Assembly: GCF_024398035.1 (NCBI RefSeq)
Contig: NZ_CP073748.1
Coordinates: forward strand, 972,001-1,036,000
Length of the DNA: 64,000 nucleotides
Direction of reading: 5' to 3'
Source of the DNA: Kordiimonas sp. SCSIO 12603
GTDB lineage: Bacteria > Pseudomonadota > Alphaproteobacteria > Sphingomonadales > Kordiimonadaceae
The position numbers and the translations under genes are program-made. This document shows, piece after piece, positions 31,846-40,281 of the stretch (positions are counted from its first letter, which is position 1; every line of letters begins with the position of its first letter). The notes under the pieces were generated by a model that searched no databases, was not told the DNA's origin, and saw nothing but the letters and a program-made list of their open reading frames with translations.

Positions 31846-32316
31846 TTATTCTGCTGCTACCTGGGCTGCTGAAGTCTGCTCGTCGGCAATATGTATTGGC
31901 TTTACGCCTGGGTTTACCCATTCGCCATTACGTGCTTGGTACTGGTATGATACTTCACCCTTTTGCCAGTCTGTATCCAGAAGAATTGTCGCTTTGAAAT
32001 TCTTTGGAATAACAGGCCCAACACCGCCGCCTTTAGGCCAGTCAATCACTGGGTAGCCTTCAAGGTCGATACGAATTTTAGAGCCGGGGCCCATTACCGT
32101 TTCATAGATAACAGGGCCAGCAACGTCAGCCGTGCAAACAACAGGCTGAGCAAGAGCCTGCGTTACTTCTGCAAAACCAGAAGCGCGGTCATGTACTGTA
32201 TCGATGCCGAGGAATAGATGTAAGGTAGGTGCACCCGGCATACCGCCTTCTGCAATTAGAGGGAGGCGGAATAAACCAGCACGTTGCTGGCCTTCAAATG
32301 TAGTTGTTTTAGTCAT
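31846..32316 (-). CDS. DUF1842-like protein of unknown function
   Basis: 156 residues from ATG 32316; a TTG four codons upstream is less likely. The body is beta-rich with GLFRLPLIAEGGMPGAPTLH, VTQALAQPVVC, PGSKIRIDLEGYPV and a TILLDTDWQKGEVSYQYQ stretch, which resembles what I recall of DUF1842. The C-terminal tail (ADEQTSAAQVAAE) is low complexity. No signal peptide or membrane helix is present. No partner gene (DUF1843) is adjacent. Function unknown. Confidence 0.55.
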   Translation of the reverse strand: MTKTTTFEGQQRAGLFRLPLIAEGGMPGAPTLHLFLGIDTVHDRASGFAEVTQALAQPVVCTADVAGPVIYETVMGPGSKIRIDLEGYPVIDWPKGGGVGPVIPKNFKATILLDTDWQKGEVSYQYQARNGEWVNPGVKPIHIADEQTSAAQVAAE

Positions 32317-32665
32317 GATTAATCCCAATCGTGTTCCAAGATTTAAAGAAATGTTGGTGATTCAGTTATAATCGGACGAGCATTAAAATACAATTAATGA
32401 TATAAATAATTCATATTATCGCCTATAAATTGCCACTAAAAAGTGTATTTTAGAAATAAACGCTTTGAATCAAAAACTTAAAAATATAGGAAGGCAACTT
32501 AGAATTTTTTGAATTCTTTGGTGTGGTAAATGGTCCTATTCAAAATGTGTGCTTGACGCTGCGATCATAAAATTGTGATCCTGTTATCAGGAATGTAGCC
32601 ATTGGCAGTCGGAATATCATGTCCATATAGAGGACAATTCGTTTATAAAGCCGGGAGGCAGTTTA
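32317..32665. other. AT-rich divergent intergenic region upstream of gor
   Basis: About 350 bases without a gene. GATCA (32563-32567) and TGATC (32576-32580) form an inverted repeat with an AT spacer. TTGACG at 32553 could be a -35 for gor. The repeat would sit in the promoter and may bind a regulator (inference). The rest is featureless AT-rich sequence. Confidence 0.4.
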
Positions 32666-34012
32666 GTGACTTTTGATTATGATTTGTTTGTGATTGGTGC
32701 AGGTTCTGGTGGTGTGCGGGCCAGCCGTATTGCGTCCAGTTTTGGTGCCAAGGTAGCGGTAGCTGAAGAATACCGTGTTGGCGGTACATGTGTGATCCGC
32801 GGTTGTGTGCCGAAAAAACTTCTCGTGTACGCTTCTCATTTTTCTGAAGATTTCCATCTTGCAGAAGGTTTTGGTTGGACAGTTGGTGAAACATCGTTCG
32901 ATTGGAAGAAACTGATAGAACGTAAAGACGCTGAGATTGACCGTTTGAATGGCCTTTATATCAATACACTGAATGGTGCGGGTGTAGAGATCATTAATGG
33001 CCGTGCAACTGTTGAAGATGCAAACACTGTTCGTGTTGGCGATAAAACCTATACCGCCAAGAAAATTCTTGTTGCTGTTGGTGGTTGGCCTTCAATGCCT
33101 GATGTACCAGGTATTGAGCATGCGATTTCATCCAATGAAGCGCTGCACCTTGAAGAGCAGCCGAAGCGTATCGTTGTTGTAGGTGGTGGTTATATCGCTG
33201 TTGAGTTCGCAGGTATTTTTGCAGGTATGGGCAGTGAAGTGATTCAGCTTTATCGAGGTGATCAAATTCTACGCGGCTTTGATGATGATCTTCGTGAACG
33301 CCTCGCCCGTGAAATGACAGGCAAAGGTATTGATCTGCGTCTGGGTACAAACATCACTGAAATTGAAAAAACAGATGATGGTGTACGCCTTACATTGACA
33401 GATGGCTCCACGCTTGATGCTGATGCTGTGATGTATGCAACAGGTCGTGTTCCGAAAACAGAAGGCCTTGGCCTTGAAAATGCAGGCGTTGAAATGGAAC
33501 GTGGTGCAGTGAAGGTTGATGCATACAGCCGTACAAACGTGCCGAGCATTTTCGCAGTAGGTGACGTAACGAACCGTGTGCAGTTAACTCCTGTGGCGAT
33601 TAAGGAAGGCCATGCTTTTGCGCTGACCGAATTCGGTGGCACTGAACAGGCTGCTGAGCATGATGCTATCCCGTCTGCTGTGTTCTCACAGCCGCCGATT
33701 GGCACAGTGGGCCTTTCAGAAGCGCAAGCGCGTGAAAAATATGGTGAGATTGAAGTTTACACATCTGATTTCAAGCCAATGAAACACACGCTTGGTGGTT
33801 CTGATGAGCGCGCTTTCACAAAAATGATTGTGGATAAGAAAACGGATGTAGTTGTTGGTGCACACATGATTGGTGCTGATGCCGCTGAAATTATTCAGGG
33901 TGTTGGTATTGCGGTGAAAGCTGGGCTTACAAAAGCACAGTTTGATGCAACAGTTGCGGTACACCCATCAAGCGCAGAAGAATTTGTATTGATGCGTAAC
34001 GCTAAATCCTAA
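32666..34012 (+). CDS. gor: Glutathione-disulfide reductase
   Basis: 448 residues. FAD motif GAGSGGVRASR near 9-19, the redox disulfide GGTCVIRGCVPKK, the NADPH Rossmann motif VVGGGYIAVEFAG, the second FAD motif IFAVGDVTN, and a C-terminal interface with VHPSSAEE holding the catalytic His-Glu pair. It reduces GSSG with NADPH, which zwf can supply. GTG start with GGGAGG seven bases upstream. A terminator follows. Confidence 0.92.
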   Translation: MTFDYDLFVIGAGSGGVRASRIASSFGAKVAVAEEYRVGGTCVIRGCVPKKLLVYASHFSEDFHLAEGFGWTVGETSFDWKKLIERKDAEIDRLNGLYINTLNGAGVEIINGRATVEDANTVRVGDKTYTAKKILVAVGGWPSMPDVPGIEHAISSNEALHLEEQPKRIVVVGGGYIAVEFAGIFAGMGSEVIQLYRGDQILRGFDDDLRERLAREMTGKGIDLRLGTNITEIEKTDDGVRLTLTDGSTLDADAVMYATGRVPKTEGLGLENAGVEMERGAVKVDAYSRTNVPSIFAVGDVTNRVQLTPVAIKEGHAFALTEFGGTEQAAEHDAIPSAVFSQPPIGTVGLSEAQAREKYGEIEVYTSDFKPMKHTLGGSDERAFTKMIVDKKTDVVVGAHMIGADAAEIIQGVGIAVKAGLTKAQFDATVAVHPSSAEEFVLMRNAKS

Positions 34013-34022
34013 ATAGTGAATA

Positions 34023-34058
34023 GGTTCCCTTTGCCGAGAGTGCGAAGGGAACCATTTT
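34023..34058 (+). terminator. Terminator after gor
   Basis: GGTTCCCTT (34023-34031) and AAGGGAACC (34045-34053) make a 9-bp stem with a 13-base loop, followed by ATTTTAA. Confidence 0.65.
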
Positions 34059-34173
34059 AATATGTAGAGAGTGGTTAACAGTAAGAAGTTTATGGTGAGT
34101 ATGGTATAGTTGAAATGATCTCAGGATAGCGGTTCCCTTGTATCTACCGTGACGCCTGAAGGAGGACATGGCG

Positions 34174-36024
34174 ATGGCGTTAGAGGTTCAAAGTCTTGAA
34201 TCTGCGGTGGTTCGATTTGCGGGCGACAGCGGGGATGGAATGCAGCTAACCGGGAGCCAGTTCACTAATTCAACCGCACTCTCAGGAAATGATCTTGCCA
34301 CTTTCCCGGATTTCCCAGCTGAAATCCGTGCTCCTGTTGGCACCACCTTTGGTGTTTCTGCTTTCCAGATAAATTTTGGTGCAACGTCTATCAAAACAGT
34401 GGGCGATCAGCCTGATGTGCTGGTCGCTATGAACCCTGCTGCTTTGAAGGTAAACCTTGGTAACTTGCGCAAGGGTGGGATGCTGGTGCTGGATGAAGGA
34501 TCATTCACTACAAGAAATCTCCAGAAAGCCGGGTATGCAGATAACCCTGTAGAGGGGGATGCGCTTGATGGCTATCAGGTGATCAAGCTTGATATCTCGA
34601 AGATGACCATGGAAGCGGTGAAAGACTTTGGCCTTGGCAATAAGGAAGCTCTCCGCTGTAAGAATATGTGGACATTGGGGCTTATGCTCTGGATGTACAC
34701 CCGGAAACGCCAGCCAGTGGTTGATTGGCTTGAAAAGAAATTTGCCAAGAAGCCGGAAATCGCGAACGCTAATATTGCGGCTTTGAATGCTGGCCACGCG
34801 TATGGCGAAACATCAGAACTATCAGCACACATACACCAGTATGAAGTGGAACCAGTGCATGCTGAACCGGGCATTTACCGGACCGTAACCGGAAGTCAGG
34901 CACTTTCCTGGGGGATTGCCGCAGGTGGTGACCTTTCAGGGCTTGAGGTAATGTTCGGCAGTTACCCGATCACGCCTGCATCTCCCATCCTTCACACGCT
35001 TTCAGGAATGAAAGAGCTGGGAATTGTAACGTTTCAGGCGGAAGATGAAATTGCCGCTATTTGCGCTGCCCTTGGTGCATCATATGCAGGCGCTTTAGGG
35101 GTAACCAGTTCATCAGGGCCAGGTATTGCGCTGAAGACAGAGGCACTTGGCCTTGCCATTTCAACGGAACTTCCGCTGGTGGTGATAAACAGCCAGCGTG
35201 GTGGGCCATCAACGGGGCTCCCGACCAAGACAGAACAATCTGATCTCTATCAAGCAATTTATGGCCGGAACGGTGATGCGCCCATGCCTGTAGTGACAAC
35301 CAGAAGTCCGGGGGACTGTTTCGAAGTAGCTATAGAGGCTTGCAGGTTGGCCGTAAAATATATGACGCCAGTAATGCTGCTAACGGACGGCTTTATCGCC
35401 AATGCGGCGGAACCATGGAAGCTGCCTGATCTTGATGCTATTGAGCCGTTTCCGGCTTCTCAGGCAAAAACCCCTGAAGGGGATGAAACCTTCAATCCGT
35501 TCCTTCGTGACGAAGAAACACTTGCCCGCAATTGGGGCGTGCCGGGTGTGAAGGGGACGGAGCACCGCATTGGTGGTATTGAGAAAAGTTATGACACTGG
35601 CCATATTTCCTATGACCCGGATAATCACCAGAAGATGACAGATACCCGTTTTGCCAAAATAGACGGCATCGCGGGTGATATTCCTGATCAGGTCGTTGAT
35701 CAGGGTGAAGATAGTGGAACGCTTGCCGTTGTTGGCTGGGGGTCAACATATGGCCCTATCGAAGAAGCAGTGAAACGTGCGCGTGCAGATGGCCTGAGCG
35801 TTAGCCATATTCATCTTCGGTATTTGAACCCTTTCCCGAAAAATTTAGAGAGTCTACTGAAAGGGTTTGATAAAATTCTGGTGCCGGAAATGAACAACGG
35901 CCAGCTTAAAACCGTGTTGCGGGATAAGTTCTTGCTGGATGCCAAGCCGTTCACACAGATCTCTGGCCTGCCGTTTAAAATCAGCGATTTGCTCGGCGCA
36001 ATCCGTGCAGAAATCGCAAGTTAA
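34174..36024 (+). CDS. korA: 2-oxoacid:ferredoxin oxidoreductase alpha subunit (fused gamma-alpha), KorA-type
   Basis: About 616 residues. An N-terminal gamma domain (VRFAGDSGDGMQLTGSQF, TFPDFPAEIRAP) is joined to the alpha domain from about 225 (VMFGSYPITPASPILH, SSGPGIALKTEALGLA, GGPSTGLPTKTEQSDL). This is the two-subunit layout of 2-oxoglutarate:ferredoxin oxidoreductases. It oxidatively decarboxylates a 2-oxoacid to the acyl-CoA and passes electrons to ferredoxin. Two in-frame ATGs compete; 34174 has GGAGG at eight bases, while 34168 has it too close. korB follows after 11 bases. No ferredoxin gene is adjacent. Confidence 0.88.
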   Translation: MALEVQSLESAVVRFAGDSGDGMQLTGSQFTNSTALSGNDLATFPDFPAEIRAPVGTTFGVSAFQINFGATSIKTVGDQPDVLVAMNPAALKVNLGNLRKGGMLVLDEGSFTTRNLQKAGYADNPVEGDALDGYQVIKLDISKMTMEAVKDFGLGNKEALRCKNMWTLGLMLWMYTRKRQPVVDWLEKKFAKKPEIANANIAALNAGHAYGETSELSAHIHQYEVEPVHAEPGIYRTVTGSQALSWGIAAGGDLSGLEVMFGSYPITPASPILHTLSGMKELGIVTFQAEDEIAAICAALGASYAGALGVTSSSGPGIALKTEALGLAISTELPLVVINSQRGGPSTGLPTKTEQSDLYQAIYGRNGDAPMPVVTTRSPGDCFEVAIEACRLAVKYMTPVMLLTDGFIANAAEPWKLPDLDAIEPFPASQAKTPEGDETFNPFLRDEETLARNWGVPGVKGTEHRIGGIEKSYDTGHISYDPDNHQKMTDTRFAKIDGIAGDIPDQVVDQGEDSGTLAVVGWGSTYGPIEEAVKRARADGLSVSHIHLRYLNPFPKNLESLLKGFDKILVPEMNNGQLKTVLRDKFLLDAKPFTQISGLPFKISDLLGAIRAEIAS

Positions 36025-36035
36025 GGGGGCGAACG

Positions 36036-37061
36036 ATGAATGAAATGACAACCCCGCAAGAGAAACTCACCATCAAGGATTTTACCAGCGATCAGGAAGT
36101 GCGATGGTGCCCGGGCTGTGGTGATTACGCTATCCTGAAGTGTATGCAGCGCACACTGCCAGAGCTGGGAGCAACCAGAGAGAATACTGTGTTTGTCTCT
36201 GGTATCGGGTGTTCGAGCCGCTTTCCCTATTATATGGATACATACGGCTTCCATACCATCCACGGCAGAGCCCCTGCAATTGCAACAGGCGTTAAGCTCG
36301 CAAAACCTGAACTGGATGTGTGGGTTATTACTGGGGATGGGGATGGTTTATCTATTGGCGGGAACCATCTGATGCATGCTATCCGCCGCGATGTGGATTT
36401 AAATATCCTGTTGTTCAATAACCAGATTTATGGCCTCACCAAAGGGCAATATTCACCAACCTCGGTGGTAGGAACAAAAACACCTTCAACCCCGCAAGGC
36501 TCTGTTGATCCAACGTTGAATCCAATTGCTTTTGCACTCGGTTCCGGTGCGCGGTTTGTGGCCCGTACTGTGGATACGGCGCAGAAACATATGCCTGATG
36601 TATTTAAGCGTGCGCATGCTTTCAAGGGTGCTTCGTTTGTGGAAATTCTCCAGAACTGTATCGTTTATAATGACGCTATTTGGGAGGAGATTACCAACAA
36701 GAAAACGGCACCTGATCATCAACTGTTGTTGGAGCATGGCATGCCCATGATCTTTGGTGCTGAGCGCAACAAGGGAATTATCTTCAATGCCAAGAGCTTT
36801 GCGCTGGAGGTGGTAACTATTGGAGAAAATGGTATCACCGAAGGAGATATTCTGGTCCATGACGAAACCAGCCTGCAAATGGCCCGCATGCTTGGTGATT
36901 TAGGTGAAAACCCCAGCGAACCAGCCCCGATGGGGGTGATTTATGCTGCGGAAGCTGATCAGAGTTATGTAGATGCCGTGCGCGGCCAGATGGTTTCTGA
37001 GAAAGGCAAGCGCAGCTTGAAGGATATTATTCACGGCGGCCAAACATGGGTTGTGGAATAA
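36036..37061 (+). CDS. korB: 2-oxoacid:ferredoxin oxidoreductase beta subunit, KorB-type
   Basis: 341 residues. The N-terminal CPGCGDYAILKC and GIGCSSR supply cluster-binding cysteines. The thiamine diphosphate motif is GDGDGLSIGGNHLMHAIRRD ending in NN. HTIHGRAPAIATG and YGLTKGQYSP are typical of KorB. It holds TPP and a [4Fe-4S] cluster and works with KorA. AGGGGGCG precedes the ATG. It converges on the WYL regulator gene with a 3-base gap. Confidence 0.9.
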   Translation: MNEMTTPQEKLTIKDFTSDQEVRWCPGCGDYAILKCMQRTLPELGATRENTVFVSGIGCSSRFPYYMDTYGFHTIHGRAPAIATGVKLAKPELDVWVITGDGDGLSIGGNHLMHAIRRDVDLNILLFNNQIYGLTKGQYSPTSVVGTKTPSTPQGSVDPTLNPIAFALGSGARFVARTVDTAQKHMPDVFKRAHAFKGASFVEILQNCIVYNDAIWEEITNKKTAPDHQLLLEHGMPMIFGAERNKGIIFNAKSFALEVVTIGENGITEGDILVHDETSLQMARMLGDLGENPSEPAPMGVIYAAEADQSYVDAVRGQMVSEKGKRSLKDIIHGGQTWVVE

Positions 37062-37064
37062 AGC

Positions 37065-37763
37065 CTAATCCCGCAGTTTTTCTTTATGCTGATACATGCG
37101 CAACCAGTTCTTTAAGCTGGTTTCAGGGGTATCCTTGAACGGCTCGCCTGTTTTCTCCGCAGTTTTCATACGGTCGAGCCGGAAATGGCGGTAATCATTT
37201 CTTAGTTCGCACCATGCGAGTAACAGCCATGTTGGTCCCCAGAATGTAAGCGCTAGCGGGCGCACTGTGCGCTCTGATGCATTGCCGGATTCGTCTTCGT
37301 ATTCAAGGCGCAATATATCTTTAGCTCTGATCGCTTTTCGAAGTTCAGAGAAATCAATGGTCCACGGAATTTTAATGCGACTTGGCGGGGCATACATCGC
37401 CGTGCCTGAGAATATCTCTCTGTCGCGTTCAGGAAGTACAGATTTCAGTTTGTTCACCAAACTGCGGGCGGATTTTGCCATGGTTTCATCAGACCAGCTG
37501 CTTACCATTTCCGCCCCCAACATAAGGGCCTCAAGCTCGCTAACATCAAGCTGCATAGGCGGCAGGCAGTAGCTTTTATCAAGCAGATATCCAACGCCTG
37601 CTTCACCTGAAATAGGAACGCCTGTCAGGATCAGGTCCTGTACATCCCGGTAAACGGTGCGGATACTTACATCAAACTCTTCCGCAATATCTTGCGCGGT
37701 TACAGCAACCCTGCGGCCCTGCATGAAATTTACTATCTGAAATAATCTGTCTGAACGTCTCAT
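37065..37763 (-). CDS. YafY-type HTH/WYL transcriptional regulator
   Basis: 232 residues. An N-terminal winged helix (RSDRLFQIVNFMQGRRVAVTAQDIAEEFDVSIRTVYRDVQDL) is followed by a WYL domain with LRLEYEDESG and the strand WGPTWLLLAWCELRNDYRHFRLDRM. WYL domains sense small ligands or nucleic acids. An inverted repeat 23 bases upstream of the start is probably its own operator. It converges on korB and diverges from the methyltransferase; the target could be either neighbour. Confidence 0.85.
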   Translation of the reverse strand: MRRSDRLFQIVNFMQGRRVAVTAQDIAEEFDVSIRTVYRDVQDLILTGVPISGEAGVGYLLDKSYCLPPMQLDVSELEALMLGAEMVSSWSDETMAKSARSLVNKLKSVLPERDREIFSGTAMYAPPSRIKIPWTIDFSELRKAIRAKDILRLEYEDESGNASERTVRPLALTFWGPTWLLLAWCELRNDYRHFRLDRMKTAEKTGEPFKDTPETSLKNWLRMYQHKEKLRD

Positions 37764-37785
37764 GAGTTTGCTTTTAAAACACTAT

Positions 37786-37806
37786 TACTGTCAATTTTTG
37801 TCAGTA
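37786..37806. promoter_or_regulatory. Candidate operator of the WYL regulator
   Basis: TACTG (37786-37790) and CAGTA (37802-37806) are inverted, and TGTCA also repeats directly at 37789 and 37799, ten bases apart. It lies in the 142-base divergent gap next to the regulator start, the expected place for autoregulation. Confidence 0.5.
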
Positions 37807-37905
37807 TAGCTTGTGCCGTAAATAATTCAGTAGATTTCACTGTGGACTTCCAGTGGCCCAAACGGCACTTTGGTTGCGATCAAACAGAGAGCATATGAGG
37901 CACCA

Positions 37906-38676
37906 ATGGCAGCGAAGAAACATTCGGCGCTTTATCGCCATATTGAAAGTTTGCATGGAGCAAGTGCGTGGGGTCGTATGCTTGATGCTGGTACTGGTGT
38001 TAATTCCCTTAGCTGGGTTTCAAGCCTGAAAACTGAAAGTTGGACTGCTGTTACGGGTTCCTCGCAGGAAGCCGGTTGGGTGCGTGATACGCTTAAAGCC
38101 AGCATCCGCTCACAAGACAATATCATCGAAGGTAACTGGGCTGATCCTCAGCTTCTCAAAGGCGAAGTTTATGATATCGTTCTGGCAGATTATCTCTTGG
38201 GTGCTATTGAGGGGTTTGCGCCGTATTTCCAATCGTATCTGTTTTCCCGTCTGCGACCCCATGTAGGGGGAAGGCTATATGTTACGGGGCTTGAACCCTA
38301 TGTGCCCACTGTGAAGCCGGAAACTGAAGCTGGTCGTCTGCTATGAGAAATTGGTAGGTACCGAGACGCATGTGTGTTGCTGTCTGGTCAGCGGCCTTAC
38401 AGAGAATACCCTGCGCAGTGGGTAGTTGATAGTTTGCAGCGGTCAGGTTTCGTTGTTCGTTCAGTAAAACATTTCTCCATTGGTTTTAGGAAGCGCTTTG
38501 TGAATGCACAGATTGATCTGGTAATGCCCGGGCTTGAAACACTTGAAGATAGACAACTAGCAGATACTCTCAAAGCTCGTGGGGAAGCATTACGCCGTGA
38601 GGCGTTCGACATGATCACCTCTGAAGGAGCGCTGCGTCACTGCCGGAATTATGTGGTCGTTGCCGAACCGGCATAA
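37906..38676 (+). pseudogene. SAM-dependent methyltransferase gene interrupted by an in-frame TGA
   Basis: Translation from ATG 37906 (GAGG five bases upstream) gives a class I methyltransferase N-terminal half: LDAGTGVNSLSWV is motif I and YDIVLADYLLGAI follows. The frame stops at TGA 38344-38346 after AGRLL. The same frame then stays open to TAA 38674-38676 and encodes EIGRYRDACVLLSGQRPYREYP and a C-terminal half ending in NYVVVAEPA. One G-to-A change of a tryptophan codon (TGG) would explain it. Either the gene is broken, the read is wrong, or the TGA is read through. No shift of frame is needed. Substrate unknown. Confidence 0.7.
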
Positions 38677-38787
38677 GGCGCTGACCCAATTCACGATAAT
38701 GGGAGGGAGCGGTTGTTTGCCTGCTCATCCCTTGCCGGGTTTCCCTTATCGCTCTAACTTTCCTACTGTCAGGGTAGGGAGAGCGTG

Positions 38788-40281
38788 ATGCTGAAGAAAA
38801 TTGGACTTGGTTTTTTGGTTCTGTTGCTGGTGTTAATACTGGCGCTTTGGATTTTCTGGCCTAAAAATTTAAATATTGGTGGTCCGCTTCTTGATTTTGT
38901 TACGGGCAAACAGCTTGAAACTCCTGATACTGCAACAATGAATGCGCGCTTCCAGCTGCCTGATGGGTTTAAGCTCGGGGTGTTTGCCGAAAATGTACCT
39001 CATGCTCGCATGATGCGTACCACAAGCCAGGGTGACCTTGTGGTTAGCAGTATGCGTGAAGGTAAGGTTATTCTCTTGCATACGGATGATGATGGTGATG
39101 GTCGCTCTGATGGTAGAACTGTGCTGCTTGAAGGGCTTGATGTACCTCATGGCCTCGCACTACAGGATGGTTATCTCTATATAGCGGAAACCCACCGGAT
39201 TATCCGCGTTCCTTTTGCTGCAGCCAGCAGAAAGGTTGGTGCGATTGAAAGTGTGTTTGAAGGTTTGCCACCTGGTGGAAACCACAGGACACGTACAATT
39301 GGTTTTGGCCCTGATGGTTGGCTTTACGTAACCATAGGTTCCAGCTGCAATGTATGTATTGAAGAACATGAATACCGCGCTGCTATGTTGAGGATGCACC
39401 CTGATGGCAGTGAGGCCCGTATATACGCAACGGGCCTGAGGAACACAGTAGGATTTGATTGGCATCCAATCACAGGTAAACTTTACGGTACAGATAATGG
39501 CCGAGACCTTCTGGGTGATGATACGCCGCACTGTGAAATCAACCAGATTGAAGAAGGGCAATCCTACGGCTGGCCTTATACCTATGATGATAAGCAAGTT
39601 GACCCAGATTTTGGTTTAGGAAATGAAGATAAGATCGCTGCTTCTAAAGCTATGGTGCACGGGCTTGGTGCACATGTTGCACCGCTTGGCATTAAGTTCC
39701 TGAAGCCGAACTTGGCCCCTGAAGGGTATGATAGTGTTGCGCTTGTTGCACTGCATGGTTCATGGAACCGCAGCACGCTTTCTGGCTACAAAGTGGTATC
39801 GCTCCATTATGGTGACGATGGTTCAATTGAACAGAGAGATTTCCTTATGGGTTTTGAGGAAAATGAGGATGTGATTGGCCGCCCTGTGGATATCGAACAA
39901 GGGCTCGATGGGGCTATTTATATCTCCGATGATTATTCTGGCACCATCTACCGTGTGGGATGGGGTGATATTCGAACCTCTGCGGCCACCACGGAAAATG
40001 GGGTAGTGCGTGATCCATTTGAAGGTTTGGGCGAGGACAGCATTCGCTCATTAAGTGCGGTAGGAGAAGTACTGTACAGAGAGCAGAACTGTGCATCTTG
40101 TCATGAAGCTGGGCAGGCAGGTGAAGGTGTTCAGGTGAAACTTTTGAAGGGTTTGCAAAGTCGCTACACCTTAAGTGGTCTTCAGGCGCTGCTTGCTACA
40201 CCACCTGGCCCGATGCCTAGACCTGATATCTCAGATGAAGAGCGCAAAGCCTTAGCAGCCTATTTGCTTTCAACACGTTAG
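38788..40281 (+). CDS. PQQ-type sugar (sorbosone/glucose) dehydrogenase with C-terminal cytochrome c
   Basis: About 497 residues. An N-terminal membrane helix (5-25) anchors a periplasmic six-bladed beta-propeller of the GSDH/sorbosone dehydrogenase family (GLDVPHGLAL, RTIGFGPDGWLYVTIGSSCNVC, ATGLRNTVGFDWHP, EEGQSYGWPY). A short cytochrome c domain follows with haem motif CASCH and the methionine ligand in GPMPRP. It could oxidise aldoses or aldehydes and pass electrons to the respiratory chain. ATG 38788 is preferred to GTG 38785 on spacing. Its stop overlaps the convergent DUF917 gene by 4 bases. Confidence 0.82.
   Translation: MLKKIGLGFLVLLLVLILALWIFWPKNLNIGGPLLDFVTGKQLETPDTATMNARFQLPDGFKLGVFAENVPHARMMRTTSQGDLVVSSMREGKVILLHTDDDGDGRSDGRTVLLEGLDVPHGLALQDGYLYIAETHRIIRVPFAAASRKVGAIESVFEGLPPGGNHRTRTIGFGPDGWLYVTIGSSCNVCIEEHEYRAAMLRMHPDGSEARIYATGLRNTVGFDWHPITGKLYGTDNGRDLLGDDTPHCEINQIEEGQSYGWPYTYDDKQVDPDFGLGNEDKIAASKAMVHGLGAHVAPLGIKFLKPNLAPEGYDSVALVALHGSWNRSTLSGYKVVSLHYGDDGSIEQRDFLMGFEENEDVIGRPVDIEQGLDGAIYISDDYSGTIYRVGWGDIRTSAATTENGVVRDPFEGLGEDSIRSLSAVGEVLYREQNCASCHEAGQAGEGVQVKLLKGLQSRYTLSGLQALLATPPGPMPRPDISDEERKALAAYLLSTR

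Noticed and set aside
38344-38346. Selenocysteine at the methyltransferase TGA
   Set aside because: The position looks like a Trp in a conserved-looking stretch, no bacterial SECIS-type hairpin is evident just downstream, and this family is not known for Sec.
37870-38346. Frameshift in the methyltransferase gene
   Set aside because: The two open segments are in the same frame, so only the stop codon separates them.
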